From: Croceicoccus sediminis | GTDB lineage: Bacteria; Pseudomonadota; Alphaproteobacteria; Sphingomonadales; Sphingomonadaceae | Reading direction: 5' to 3' | DNA length: 64,000 nt | Assembly: GCF_007570835.1 (NCBI RefSeq) | Contig: NZ_SUNC01000002.1 | Location: 124,001 to 188,000 of the forward strand | Part shown: positions 25,928 through 34,359 of the stretch, one piece after another | How the letters are laid out: each line of letters starts with the position of its first letter | Numbering within the stretch: position 1 is the stretch's first letter | Notes under the pieces: model-generated | Seen by the model: only the letters and a program-made list of their open reading frames with translations | Told to the model about the DNA's origin: nothing | Database searches by the model: none | Translations under genes and position numbers: made by a program

Positions 25928-26704
25928 ATGAACCTTTCTGCAAAGCCATACCGCCTTACGGCCGCGATCATCGCGATCGTCCTTGCCGCCGCTGCCGCCA
26001 TCTGGGTGGTCAACGCCCGCGGCGCATCGCCCGAGGACGAGGCCGATGCCGCGGTCCGCGCCGCCGGTTTCGACGCCGACGAACGCGCCGCGATCGAGGC
26101 GCTGGTCCGCAACTACCTGCTCGAAAACCCCGAAATCCTGCCCGAAGTGGTCGAACGCCTGCGCGAAAAGCAGGCCGAAGAGGCGATGGCCGGGATCCAG
26201 CAGGATCTGTTCACGCCCTATCCGGGCGCCTATCTCGGCAATCCGAAGGGCACCAAGGTCCTCGTCGAATTCAGCGACTATGCCTGCGGGTTCTGCCGCA
26301 AGTCGGTTGAGGCCGTGGACGAACTGATCGCCGAGGACCCCGACCTCAAAGTCGTGATCCGCGAATTCCCGATCCTGTCGCAGGGCAGCGTCGATGCCGC
26401 CAAGATGGCGCTCGCCGCCGCACATCAGGGCAAGTACGAGGAATTCCACCGGGCGATGTACGAAATCGGCAAGCCGACGCCCGAAAACATCGAAAAGGCC
26501 GCCCGTCAGGCCGGGCTCGACCTGGCCATGGCGCAGAAGGCCGCCGCCAGCAACGCCGTCGCCGCCGAGATCGAGGCCAACCGCGCCTTTGCCAACCAGC
26601 TACAGTTCGACGGCACGCCCGCCTGGGTGACGCAGGACCAGATGCTGCAAGGGGCAGTCGGCAAGGCCGCACTTTCCAGCGCATTGTCCGGCAAGGGCGG
26701 CTAA
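25928..26704 (+). CDS. DsbA-family thiol-disulfide oxidoreductase
   Basis: The product has 258 residues. An N-terminal membrane anchor or signal (11-29) precedes a helical stretch, then a thioredoxin fold with CGFC at 120-123 and the cis-Pro region FDGTPAW near 232. It resembles DsbA/Com1-type proteins that form or isomerise disulfides in the periplasm. The start at ATG 25928 lacks a clear ribosome site. A TTG at 25892, overlapping the protease gene, is a possible alternative. Confidence 0.85.
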   Translation: MNLSAKPYRLTAAIIAIVLAAAAAIWVVNARGASPEDEADAAVRAAGFDADERAAIEALVRNYLLENPEILPEVVERLREKQAEEAMAGIQQDLFTPYPGAYLGNPKGTKVLVEFSDYACGFCRKSVEAVDELIAEDPDLKVVIREFPILSQGSVDAAKMALAAAHQGKYEEFHRAMYEIGKPTPENIEKAARQAGLDLAMAQKAAASNAVAAEIEANRAFANQLQFDGTPAWVTQDQMLQGAVGKAALSSALSGKGG

Positions 26705-26883
26705 GCCGCTCGCTTCACCCGATCGGCAGCGCGGTCCGGCGTTTATGACAGGCCGCGCTGCTTCACGCCCGTCCCTATGATCGCCAACAAGGGTCCATGA
26801 TACCCGCCGGGCGCAAGCCATGGTCAATTCTTGGGCCCGCTGGGGTGCTGTCGCGCAAGCCGCGATTGCGCTATCAATCAGGC

Positions 26884-28101
26884 ATGTCCGTTCTTCCCGT
26901 CGCCCCCGTACCCTTCTTTGCCGACAAGAACCGCGCATTCTGGCGCCTTCAGGCGCTGGGCTGGGGCGGGGCGATGGTCCTGCGCGCGATGTCCAGCCTC
27001 GCCAATGCGCAGCCGTTCTCGTTCCTGCTGCTGGTCTTCCTGGCCACCGTCACCGGCTTCTCGCTCAGTCTCGTGCTCTCGGTCATCTATCGCCACCTGA
27101 TGAACCGCCGCGCCATCGTGACATGGGGCGTTACCGCGATCGTCCTGGCGACGGCCGTCGGTGTCTATGCCTTCATCGACAGCTGGGTGATCTCACTCTA
27201 CCGCCCCAGCGCCGAATCCAATTTCGCGCAGCTGTTCCTCGGCGTGTTCTACCTCGACCTCACGCTGCTGGGCGCATGGTCTGCGCTCTATTACGCGATC
27301 AATTTCTACCTTCAGGTCGAAGAAGCGAACGACCGCCTGCTCGCGCTGGAGAACCAGGCGACGAGCGCGCAGCTTGCCATGCTGCGCTATCAGCTCAATC
27401 CGCACTTCCTGTTCAACACGCTGAACTCGATCTCGACGCTGGTCCTTTTGAAACAGACCGAACCTGCGAACGCGATGCTGTCGCGGCTTTCCAGCTTCCT
27501 GCGCTACACCCTCGTCAACCAGCCGACGGGGCGTGTCACGGTGTCGCAGGAAATCGACACGTTGAAACTCTACCTCGACATCGAACGCATGCGGTTTGAG
27601 GAACGGCTGCGCACCCGGTTCGACATCGCGCCCGGCGTAGCGGGTGCGTACCTGCCTTCGCTCCTGCTGCAGCCGCTGGTCGAAAACGCGATCAAGTACG
27701 CGGTCAGCACGCAGGAAGCGGGCGCGGAAATCACCGTGAAGGCCGAACGCATTTCCGACATGCTGCGCATCAGCGTGTCCGATACCGGCCCCGGCATCCC
27801 TCGCGGCAAGCGGCCCGACGACGTCATCGGCGTGGCGCACGGCGAAGGCATGCGCTCGACCGGTGTCGGCCTCGCCAACATCCGCGAAAGACTGTCGCAG
27901 GCCTATGGCGAGGACCAGCGCTTCGACATCGTATCACGGCCACAGGACGGCTTTACCGTAATCATCGAAATTCCGTTCGACACCGAACCTGACGAGGAAG
28001 ACGAGGCGTTTGAAGGCACCAAGGGCGCAGGGGCGTCCGCCATCTCTCGCCGGATCGCTGAAACCTTGTCGTCCGCTACCCGTTTACCGTCAAACACGTG
28101 A
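26884..28101 (+). CDS. LytS/AlgZ-type sensor histidine kinase
   Basis: The product has 405 residues with four membrane helices between about 28 and 145. A His_kinase domain follows, with phospho-acceptor H174 in QLNPHFLFNTLNS. The ATPase N-box LVENAIKYA and G-box DTGPGIP lie near 265-305. It lacks a large periplasmic sensor, so it probably senses membrane state or a small ligand. It is followed after 16 bp by its LytTR partner. ATG 26884 is preferred on homology; the ribosome site is weak. Confidence 0.88.
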   Translation: MSVLPVAPVPFFADKNRAFWRLQALGWGGAMVLRAMSSLANAQPFSFLLLVFLATVTGFSLSLVLSVIYRHLMNRRAIVTWGVTAIVLATAVGVYAFIDSWVISLYRPSAESNFAQLFLGVFYLDLTLLGAWSALYYAINFYLQVEEANDRLLALENQATSAQLAMLRYQLNPHFLFNTLNSISTLVLLKQTEPANAMLSRLSSFLRYTLVNQPTGRVTVSQEIDTLKLYLDIERMRFEERLRTRFDIAPGVAGAYLPSLLLQPLVENAIKYAVSTQEAGAEITVKAERISDMLRISVSDTGPGIPRGKRPDDVIGVAHGEGMRSTGVGLANIRERLSQAYGEDQRFDIVSRPQDGFTVIIEIPFDTEPDEEDEAFEGTKGAGASAISRRIAETLSSATRLPSNT

Positions 28102-28117
28102 CAGGATTCCAATTCCC

Positions 28118-28915
28118 ATGACTCTGCGAACAATTCTGGTCGACGACGAAAAGCTCGCCATTCAGGGCCTCCAGGTCCGGCTCGAGCCGTTCTCCGACAT
28201 CGAAGTCATCGCCACTTGCGCCAACGGGCGCGAGGCGATCCGCGCGATCAAGACCGAGAAGCCCGATCTGGTCTTCCTCGACATCCAGATGCCCGGTTTC
28301 GACGGCTTTTCCGTGGTGAAAGGCGTGATGGACGTCGATCCGCCACTGTTCATCTTCGTGACGGCCTATTCCGAACATGCCTTGAAGGCGTTCGAGGCGA
28401 ATGCGGTCGACTACCTGATGAAGCCGGTGGAAGAAGACCGCCTGGCCGACGCCATCGAACGCGCCCGCACCCGCATCAGCGAGCGCAAGGGGCTTGAAGA
28501 GGTCGAGAAGCTCAAGAACGTCCTGGCCGAAGTCGCGCCCGATGCGATGGACCAGATGCAGGACGAGGATATCGGCGCCGAATCGCGGTACGAAAAGATG
28601 CTGAACGTGAAGGACCGCGGCCAGATTTTCCGCGTCGACGTCGACACGATCGAACATATCGAGGCTGCGGGCGACTACATGGTGATCTCGACCGGAGAAA
28701 ACTCGCTGGTCCTGCGCGAAACGATGAAGGACCTCGAACGCCGCCTCGACCCGCGCGCGTTTCAGCGCGTGCACCGCTCCACCATCGTCAACCTCAACCA
28801 GGTCCGCCAGGTAAAGCCGCACACCAACGGCGAATGCTTCCTTGTGCTGGATTCGGGTGCCGAGGTGAAAGTAAGCCGCAGCTACCGCGACGTAGTGGCC
28901 CGTTTCGTGCATTGA
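28118..28915 (+). CDS. LytTR-family response regulator
   Basis: The product has 265 residues. The receiver domain (1-125) has DD at 9-10, phospho-acceptor D55 in LVFLDIQMPG, T in VTAYSEHA and K in YLMKPV. A 40-residue charged linker leads to a LytTR DNA-binding domain (about 165-265) with FQRVHRSTIVNLNQV and the C-terminal VSRSYRDVV. It is phosphorylated by the kinase just upstream. Target genes are unknown. Confidence 0.9.
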   Translation: MTLRTILVDDEKLAIQGLQVRLEPFSDIEVIATCANGREAIRAIKTEKPDLVFLDIQMPGFDGFSVVKGVMDVDPPLFIFVTAYSEHALKAFEANAVDYLMKPVEEDRLADAIERARTRISERKGLEEVEKLKNVLAEVAPDAMDQMQDEDIGAESRYEKMLNVKDRGQIFRVDVDTIEHIEAAGDYMVISTGENSLVLRETMKDLERRLDPRAFQRVHRSTIVNLNQVRQVKPHTNGECFLVLDSGAEVKVSRSYRDVVARFVH

Positions 28916-28923
28916 TTTTATTG

Positions 28924-28943
28924 GCCCGCCCTTCGGGGCGGGC
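28924..28943 (+). terminator. Hairpin with TTCG tetraloop after the response regulator
   Basis: GCCCGCCC and GGGCGGGC form an 8-bp stem closed by TTCG, 8 bp after the response-regulator stop. There is no T-run on either side, so efficiency is uncertain. Confidence 0.55.
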
Positions 28944-29083
28944 GCCCTCAAACGCCGGGCGCGGGCCATCCGGCCCGCTTGGCTTCCTCGCATAAGCTCG
29001 GACGCGCATTCGCGCTTGCGGGTGTCGCTTCGCGCCCCGATATTTGCGCCGACCTCAAAGTTCGTTCCCTACAAAGGCACTCC

Positions 29084-29941
29084 ATGACTTTCTCGCTTCC
29101 CGGCTTCGACCTTGACCGCTTTATCCGCGAAACGCTTGCGGAGGATCTTGGCGAGGGCTTGCCGGGGGGCGGGCATGACGTGACGAGCGGAAGCGTGATC
29201 CCCGCAGGCGCACGCTTTTCGGGCGTGATGGACAGCCGGGACGCGATCACCGTGGCGGGCCTGCCGATTGCCGCGGCCTTTTTCCGCGCGCTCGATCCCA
29301 CCTGTTCGGTCGAAGTCCTTATCGCGGACGGAGAGGCTGTCGACGCCGGAACCGACCTCATGCGCCTGTCGGGCAACGCCCGCGCGCTGCTGACGGCAGA
29401 GCGGAGCGCGCTCAATACGGTGCAGCACCTGTCGGGTATCGCGACAATTACCGCGACTTATGTTGCCGCGATGGATGGCCACGCGACGCTGCTGGATACG
29501 CGCAAGACCATTCCGGGCCTGCGCCACCTCGAAAAATACGCCACCCGCATGGGCGGGGCGCAGAACCACCGCATGGGTCTGTGGGATGCGGCGATGATCA
29601 AGGACAACCACGTCGCGGTCGCCGGCTCCGTCGGCGAAGCCGTGACCCGCGCCGTCCGTGCCGGGGTCGAGAACATCATCTGCGAGGTCGACCGGATCGA
29701 CCAGATCGAACCTGCGCTTAAGGCTGGCGCGACCCATCTCCTGCTCGACAACATGGGACCGGACACGCTGCGCAAGGCCGTGGCCCTGATCGACGGGCGC
29801 GTTCCCGCAGAAGCGTCGGGCGGGGTCAATCTCGACACCATCGGCCCGATCGCGGCGACGGGCGTGAATTACGTCTCGGTCGGCCGCCTCACCCAAAGCG
29901 CACCTGCCGCCGACATCGGTCTGGATTTTCAGCCGGTTTAG
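29084..29941 (+). CDS. nadC: Nicotinate-nucleotide diphosphorylase (carboxylating)
   Basis: The product has 285 residues. It joins quinolinate and PRPP to nicotinate mononucleotide in NAD synthesis. Visible family motifs: DVTSG near 28, TAERSALNTVQHLSGIAT near 103-120, the phosphate-binding DTRKTIPGLRHLEKYA near 139, HRMGLWDAAMIKDNH near 165 and ASGGVNL near 246. ATG 29084 has AAAGG before it; the longer frame to 28979 has no support. No nadA or nadB is nearby. Confidence 0.95.
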   Translation: MTFSLPGFDLDRFIRETLAEDLGEGLPGGGHDVTSGSVIPAGARFSGVMDSRDAITVAGLPIAAAFFRALDPTCSVEVLIADGEAVDAGTDLMRLSGNARALLTAERSALNTVQHLSGIATITATYVAAMDGHATLLDTRKTIPGLRHLEKYATRMGGAQNHRMGLWDAAMIKDNHVAVAGSVGEAVTRAVRAGVENIICEVDRIDQIEPALKAGATHLLLDNMGPDTLRKAVALIDGRVPAEASGGVNLDTIGPIAATGVNYVSVGRLTQSAPAADIGLDFQPV

Positions 29942-29966
29942 GGATCGCTGACGCGCTAAGCTGACT

Positions 29967-29995
29967 GTCGGCTAACGACCCGTTGCAGACCTTAG
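29967..29995 (+). repeat. Interspersed hairpin repeat, copy 1
   Basis: The core AACGACCCGTTGCAGAC is preceded by GTCGGCT, so the element folds as GTC-GC-AACG / CGTT-GC-GAC around ACC, followed by CTTAG. It lies between nadC and the first small orphan gene, 22 bp before that gene's start. Confidence 0.6.
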
Positions 29996-30017
29996 CTCTG
30001 CGGCTAATCTCCCGGTC

Positions 30018-30395
30018 ATGTCGATCAATCAGCCCCAACGTGATGCGGCCTATGCTGAGTTGCAGGAAGTAGTCAGCAAGTTGCAGCGGCGAATTGCAAA
30101 TGAGGAGCTTCAACCAGCTGCGTTGATCCTAGCCTGCCGCAAAATTTTGGACCTATGGATCGTGGCAGGCGGTGAATCGACCGATGATGCTGTGATTAGT
30201 TTTCTGGGTATCGAAAGCCAGTCAGATCACGTTTTGGGTGGCAGCCAAGTGAAGGGCGGGCGTGATGGAGATCGTGTCCGCTTCGAGCCTACATCGGATG
30301 ACGAAGCAATAGAGGTCGGCGAGATCGCCCATTATTTCAAGGAGAGCTTTGCGAGCGCGGTGGTCGGTCTCGCCGATCATCTTGATGTCCGTTAA
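30018..30395 (+). CDS. Small hypothetical protein
   Basis: The product has 125 residues, acidic, with a helical N-terminal third (LQEVVSKLQRRIANEEL) and no signal or membrane segment. Not recognised. Its base composition is visibly less GC-rich than nadC. It is the first of four small orphan genes separated by the hairpin repeat. The start at ATG 30018 has no strong ribosome site. Confidence 0.55.
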   Translation: MSINQPQRDAAYAELQEVVSKLQRRIANEELQPAALILACRKILDLWIVAGGESTDDAVISFLGIESQSDHVLGGSQVKGGRDGDRVRFEPTSDDEAIEVGEIAHYFKESFASAVVGLADHLDVR

Positions 30396-30425
30396 CGTCG
30401 GTTACCGACCCGTTGCGGACATTAG
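30387..30425 (+). repeat. Interspersed hairpin repeat, copy 2
   Basis: GTCCG (30387-30391) pairs with CGGAC (30416-30420), AACG pairs with CGTT, and an inner TCGG-TTA-CCGA hairpin sits in the loop. The core ACCGACCCGTTGCGGACATTAG aligns with copy 1. It starts within the last codons of the preceding gene (stop at 30395). Confidence 0.6.
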
Positions 30426-30483
30426 GCATTGCGCATAGCAATGCCGCAAGAGCTTCATCTTGCTGACGAAAGGGGATTGGCCG

Positions 30484-30945
30484 ATGAGGCTGTTATACGC
30501 AATGATCGCCGTTTGCGGGCTTTTAGCGGCCCCTAACGCCGCTAATGCCCAATCGGATGAGTGGTTCGTCGGTTCTCATCCTGACTACCACGCCGCGATG
30601 GTTAGAGATCTCGATGGGGTTATTGTGGCGGTTTATGTCGCAAAGGAGCCGTCTATCTACGCGTCTCCTTTGCTCATGGAAACCGTCGCACCAGCCTGTG
30701 ATGCGGCGCAGCCGGTCGAAATGCATGGCACACAGGCGATCATGGCGTTTGGTTCGACTGCCGAGGAGCGACTGGCAGAGGTGCGGAACGCAGTTCAAGG
30801 ATTTTTCGACCGAAGTGTCGAGTCATGCCCGGTCGCGGATGATTTCGAGGCTCGGTTCTTTCACCGGTTCGACGACGCGTATCTTGCAACAGATGCATTG
30901 CTCATGGAGGCGGGGATTTTCCCGCTTGAGAAAGGCGATGAGTAG
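30484..30945 (+). CDS. Small secreted hypothetical protein
   Basis: The product has 153 residues. A clear signal peptide (MRLLYAMIAVCGLLAAPNA, cleaved near ANAQ) indicates periplasmic export. Two Cys (ACDAA and SCPVA regions) could form a disulfide in the mature protein. Not recognised. ATG 30484 has AAAGGGGA upstream. Lower GC than the surrounding core genes. Confidence 0.6.
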   Translation: MRLLYAMIAVCGLLAAPNAANAQSDEWFVGSHPDYHAAMVRDLDGVIVAVYVAKEPSIYASPLLMETVAPACDAAQPVEMHGTQAIMAFGSTAEERLAEVRNAVQGFFDRSVESCPVADDFEARFFHRFDDAYLATDALLMEAGIFPLEKGDE

Positions 30946-31054
30946 CGGACAAACAGAAGCAGCTTCCCACCCCATTGTCGGACGCAGCGAACAGTAACCG
31001 CACCGCCCGAAAGCCGACTGGCAGCTTCACCATAGTTGCGACCAAAACCTGCCT

Positions 31055-31084
31055 GTCAGCGAACGACCCCATTGCGGACATCAA
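31055..31084 (+). repeat. Interspersed hairpin repeat, copy 3
   Basis: GTCAGCGAACGACCCCATT followed by GCGGACATCA aligns with copies 1, 2 and 4. The outer GTC/GAC and GC/GC pairs are kept, but the inner stem is shortened. It lies 24 bp before the next small gene's start. Confidence 0.55.
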
Positions 31085-31107
31085 GGATATGCACGTATTA
31101 TGCGGAT

Positions 31108-31344
31108 ATGACTGACTTTCCGCCTGACAAACCTCGCACTCTGAGCGAACTGGAAGCTTACGACGCTATGGTGTCGTTCCTCACCAGATATTGGGAGATG
31201 AGAGGCCAGTCATCGGAGGACATTGCGGTCCTATTATCAGATCTAAGTCGCGACGTGTGGTCGAACCAAATGCCGGGTGATCCTGCCTCTTGGAGTGATT
31301 GGCAAGCTGCGGTCACAGGTGTTCAAGCCCGCTGTGCTAACTAG
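31108..31344 (+). CDS. Small hypothetical protein
   Basis: The product has 78 residues, helical and acidic, with LSELEAYDAMVSFLTRYWEM at 11-30, SSEDIAVLLSDLSRDVW at 34-50 and a closing Trp-rich stretch. No signal peptide. Function not recognised. The compact acidic helical make-up would suit an immunity or antitoxin-like partner, but no toxin gene is adjacent, so that is only a guess. Confidence 0.6.
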   Translation: MTDFPPDKPRTLSELEAYDAMVSFLTRYWEMRGQSSEDIAVLLSDLSRDVWSNQMPGDPASWSDWQAAVTGVQARCAN

Positions 31345-31366
31345 CGACCCGATTGCGGACCTTAGC
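31334..31366 (+). repeat. Interspersed hairpin repeat, copy 4
   Basis: The core AGCGACCCGATTGCGGACC followed by TTAGC aligns with copy 1, including the CTTAG tail. It begins within the last codons of the 78-residue gene and ends at the stop of the convergent minus-strand gene. Confidence 0.55.
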
Positions 31367-31367
31367 C

Positions 31368-31685
31368 TCAATCGTCCTTTGCCTCGATTGTCCATGTGGA
31401 AGTGTAATCGGGATTTTCGACTACTTCCCCTGTTTCAAGAAGCCGATAAGAACTTGGCTCTGCCGGGAAGAAAGCTCTTGGATCCGGGGGGAGAAAGAAG
31501 CTTTCTCCAGACCTCGATCCCGCAAGGCGAATGTCGATGCCCTCGGCATCTGCTCTTTCGACCGTTCCATAGAACTGTTCTTGGGTCTCGCCATCGGAAG
31601 TTATCCGCGTGATGCCTACCAGCACGACGGCTCCCATCAGGTTCTTTGCAAAGTCCTCGTCCCAATCGGGCTTTCCGTCATCCAT
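31368..31685 (-). CDS. Small hypothetical protein
   Basis: The product has 105 residues, acidic and probably beta-rich (GAVVLVGITRITSDGETQEQ, then a LAGSRSGESFFLPPD region). No signal peptide or membrane segment. Not recognised. It converges on the 78-residue gene with repeat copy 4 between them. Composition is again less GC-rich than the flanking core genes. Confidence 0.55.
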   Translation of the reverse strand: MDDGKPDWDEDFAKNLMGAVVLVGITRITSDGETQEQFYGTVERADAEGIDIRLAGSRSGESFFLPPDPRAFFPAEPSSYRLLETGEVVENPDYTSTWTIEAKDD

Positions 31686-31784
31686 CTCCGATAGCTACGG
31701 CCCTCGCGCCGGTAACGCAATGTCAGCTTTCCAACCGAAAAGCAGTCAAAGCCCGCTCACAAAATCAATCCCGAAAGCAGGCCT

Positions 31785-32408
31785 TCAGCCCAGTCCCAGC
31801 TTGTCCGCATAGAGCAGGCGGCCGCCTGACAGGTGCCAGAGCGCCTGGTTGAAGTCTTCGGGGCTCATCGCGAAGCAGCCGTTCGACCGGCCCAGCTTGC
31901 CCCATTTATCAATGTGCGAGGCGCGAGCATATTCGGCGGCGTGCATCACGATATAGCGCGGCAAGGCGTTCGAATTGGTCTGGTCCAGCCCGCCAAGACG
32001 GACCGAGGTGCCGTACTTTCCCTTATACCACTCGTAAGTGACGTAGGACCCCTTGCTGGTCGCGTTCGATCCGGGGGTGTTTGAGAAATCGTTGAGCCAG
32101 CCGTCGTGTTCGGGGTCCGAACCCTGGCCGTGGCTGACGAGGAAGCTTTGCACCTTGCCGGTTTCGACATTGGCAAAATGAAAGCGCGGGATCGCCGAAT
32201 GGACGCCGAAATCGGCGATTCCGGCGATATCCTTGCGCCAGATGGCATTGCCGGCGCGGTCCATCTCGCGCTTCGCGATGTCGAGGATGGCACGATCACG
32301 CGGGGTCAACGCGCTCGCCTGCGCAAAAACGCGTGTCGGCAGCGCAAGGCCTGCGCCTGCCGCGATTGCGCCCTTCAGAATTGATCGCCTGCTTGTCCTG
32401 TCCTTCAT
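31785..32408 (-). CDS. Tat-exported L,D-transpeptidase-like murein protein (YkuD_2)
   Basis: The product has 207 residues. A twin-arginine signal (SRRSILKGAIAAGAGLAL, cleaved near VFAQ) is followed by a YkuD_2-type catalytic domain. VSHGQGSDP lies near 90, and the catalytic Cys is in LGRSNGCFAM near 178. It would form or edit 3-3 cross-links or attach proteins to peptidoglycan in the periplasm. ATG 32408 is used; GTG 32414 is an alternative two codons upstream. Confidence 0.85.
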   Translation of the reverse strand: MKDRTSRRSILKGAIAAGAGLALPTRVFAQASALTPRDRAILDIAKREMDRAGNAIWRKDIAGIADFGVHSAIPRFHFANVETGKVQSFLVSHGQGSDPEHDGWLNDFSNTPGSNATSKGSYVTYEWYKGKYGTSVRLGGLDQTNSNALPRYIVMHAAEYARASHIDKWGKLGRSNGCFAMSPEDFNQALWHLSGGRLLYADKLGLG

Positions 32409-32472
32409 AGCCACCCGTATTTACCACGAATCAGCTTGCCATGCACTTAATCAAAGGACGGATTCGCCGCGC

Positions 32473-33003
32473 CTAGTAGTCGGACAGGCTCATTCTTTCA
32501 TCGGCAATCGCGACATTGGGTATGCGCGACAGGAAGCTCTGACCCAGCAAGGTTATGTGCAACCCTTCGGGAATGACCACGGCATCGACGTCGCGCACGT
32601 CGAAACCACCCAGTTCCACGCGGTCGAGGTGGACCGCAACACCCACGACGTCGCCACTGGCCCCGCGCCCGATTACCGAGAGTTCGGACGGATGCCATGT
32701 GATACCGATCGCGTAGGCATCATCGGCGGTCAGCGCGATCACGCTGGCGCCCGTATCGACCAGCGAGTTGATCTGAACGCCGTTGACCGACGGGGTGGCA
32801 TAGAAATGGCCGTCGGACTGACGCTGCAGCACCATTTCGCCCGACAGGTAATCGGTGCTGCCCGGCTGGGAATTCTGCATGTCGCTGGACAAGGCGGCAG
32901 GCTGCGGCTCCACCCCGGTGTCGGGGCTGCCGAATTTTTCCGGCATTATCGCGCCAAGGGCACACAACGAAGCGCCGATTGCAAGTATTCCGCCGATCTT
33001 CAT
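32473..33003 (-). CDS. Retropepsin-like aspartic protease (TIGR02281 type)
   Basis: The product has 176 residues. An N-terminal membrane anchor (3-20) precedes a retropepsin-like single-domain protease with the catalytic VDTGAS near 82-87, followed by IALTADDAYAIG. The flap/C-terminal motif LLGQSFLSRI lies near 152. Clan AA enzymes act as dimers; this one should face the periplasm. Its target is unknown. It ends about 60 bp before the L,D-transpeptidase start and could be co-transcribed with it. Confidence 0.87.
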   Translation of the reverse strand: MKIGGILAIGASLCALGAIMPEKFGSPDTGVEPQPAALSSDMQNSQPGSTDYLSGEMVLQRQSDGHFYATPSVNGVQINSLVDTGASVIALTADDAYAIGITWHPSELSVIGRGASGDVVGVAVHLDRVELGGFDVRDVDAVVIPEGLHITLLGQSFLSRIPNVAIADERMSLSDY

Positions 33004-33059
33004 ACCCCGCAGCCTGCGCCGCAGGGTTGAAGATAGCGTAAATTTTCGGTGTTTTTCGC

Positions 33060-34205
33060 CTATTCCGCCGGTTCGGGGCTCGGGTCGGCCTGTCCCGCAT
33101 CGGACATGTCGGACTCGATCTCGGCGGCCTTTTTCTCGACCAGTTCGACGATATGGTCGAGCATGTCGCCCGACTGCACGTGATGATCGGTCACGCCCGA
33201 CAGGTAGACCATGTGCTTGCCATTGCCGCCGCCGGTGATGCCGATGTCGGTCTCGCGCGCTTCGCCCGGACCGTTGACGACGCAGCCCAATACGGACAGC
33301 GACAGCGGCACCTTGATATGCTGAAGCCGCTCTTCCAGCGTCTGGACAGTGCGGATCACGTCGAAACCCTGCCGCGCGCAGGACGGGCAGGACACGACGC
33401 GAACGCCGCGGGTGCGCAGGCCCAGCGACTTGAGGATTTCGAACCCGACACGCACTTCCTGTTCAGGCTCTGCCGAAAGCGATACGCGGATCGTGTCGCC
33501 GATGCCTGCCCACAGCAGGTTGCCGATGCCGATGGAGGATTTCACCGTCCCGCCGATCAACCCGCCAGCCTCGGTAATGCCAAGGTGCAGCGGGCAATCC
33601 ACCGCATCGGCCAGGCCCTGATAGGCCGCGACGGCCAGGAAGACGTCGCTGGCCTTCACCGCCACCTTGTATTCGTGGAAATCGTGATCCTGCAGCAGCT
33701 TGATATGGTCGAGCGCGGATTCGACCAGCGCCTCGGGACAAGGCTCGCCGTATTTTTCCAGCAAGTCCTTCTCAAGCGAACCGGCGTTCACGCCGATGCG
33801 GATCGCGCAGCCGTTGGCCTTGGCGGCACGGACGACTTCGGCCACCCGCTCGCTCGACCCGATATTGCCGGGATTGATGCGCAGGCACGCCGCGCCCTTG
33901 TCGGCAGCCTCAAGCGCGCGCTTGTAGTGGAAGTGGATGTCGGCAACGACCGGGATCTGCGAAGCCCGCGTGATCTGGTCGAAGTTCGCGGTCGATTCCT
34001 CGGTCGGGCAGGACACGCGGATGATGTCCGCGCCCGCATCCTCGCAGCGGCGGATCTGGTCGATCGTGGCGGCCACGTCCTCGGTCGGCGTGTTGGTCAT
34101 CGTCTGCACGGTGATCGGGGCATCGCCGCCCACGGGGACCTTGCCGACCATGATCTGCCGGCTCTTGCGTCGCTCGATCGTGCGCCAAGGGCGGATCGCG
34201 TTCAT
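33060..34205 (-). CDS. ispG: 4-hydroxy-3-methylbut-2-enyl-diphosphate synthase (flavodoxin)
   Basis: The product has 381 residues. It makes HMBPP in the MEP isoprenoid pathway using a [4Fe-4S] cluster. The TIM-barrel part contains [11 protein letters not shown] and INPGNIGS. The cluster Cys are in CPSCARQ near 277-280 and [10 protein letters not shown] near 312. A 20-residue acidic tail follows. ATG 34205 matches the usual family start (MNAIRPW). ATG 34274, 23 codons upstream with AAGG before it, cannot be excluded. Confidence 0.95.
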   Translation of the reverse strand: MNAIRPWRTIERRKSRQIMVGKVPVGGDAPITVQTMTNTPTEDVAATIDQIRRCEDAGADIIRVSCPTEESTANFDQITRASQIPVVADIHFHYKRALEAADKGAACLRINPGNIGSSERVAEVVRAAKANGCAIRIGVNAGSLEKDLLEKYGEPCPEALVESALDHIKLLQDHDFHEYKVAVKASDVFLAVAAYQGLADAVDCPLHLGITEAGGLIGGTVKSSIGIGNLLWAGIGDTIRVSLSAEPEQEVRVGFEILKSLGLRTRGVRVVSCPSCARQGFDVIRTVQTLEERLQHIKVPLSLSVLGCVVNGPGEARETDIGITGGGNGKHMVYLSGVTDHHVQSGDMLDHIVELVEKKAAEIESDMSDAGQADPSPEPAE

Positions 34206-34359
34206 ATGCTGGATCGTCTTCCTGAATTTCGTGTCCGGACATTTGGAACGAACGATCTGTACCGCCCGTTCCATGCGCCTTGATAGCCAAATAGGGATTT
34301 CCCTAGCAGTTTTTCAGGGCAGTATGAAATTGCTCCGACAACCGGCATAGATATCCGCC

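Noticed and set aside
24232-26112. 626-codon minus-strand open frame opposite the phosphatase, protease and DsbA-like genes
   Set aside because: Antisense shadow of high-GC genes. The plus-strand products have clear catalytic motifs.
29967-31366. Integron cassette array with attC sites
   Set aside because: The repeats have hairpin form and separate small genes, but I could not match the RYYYAAC/GTTRRRY core pair, and no integrase is present.
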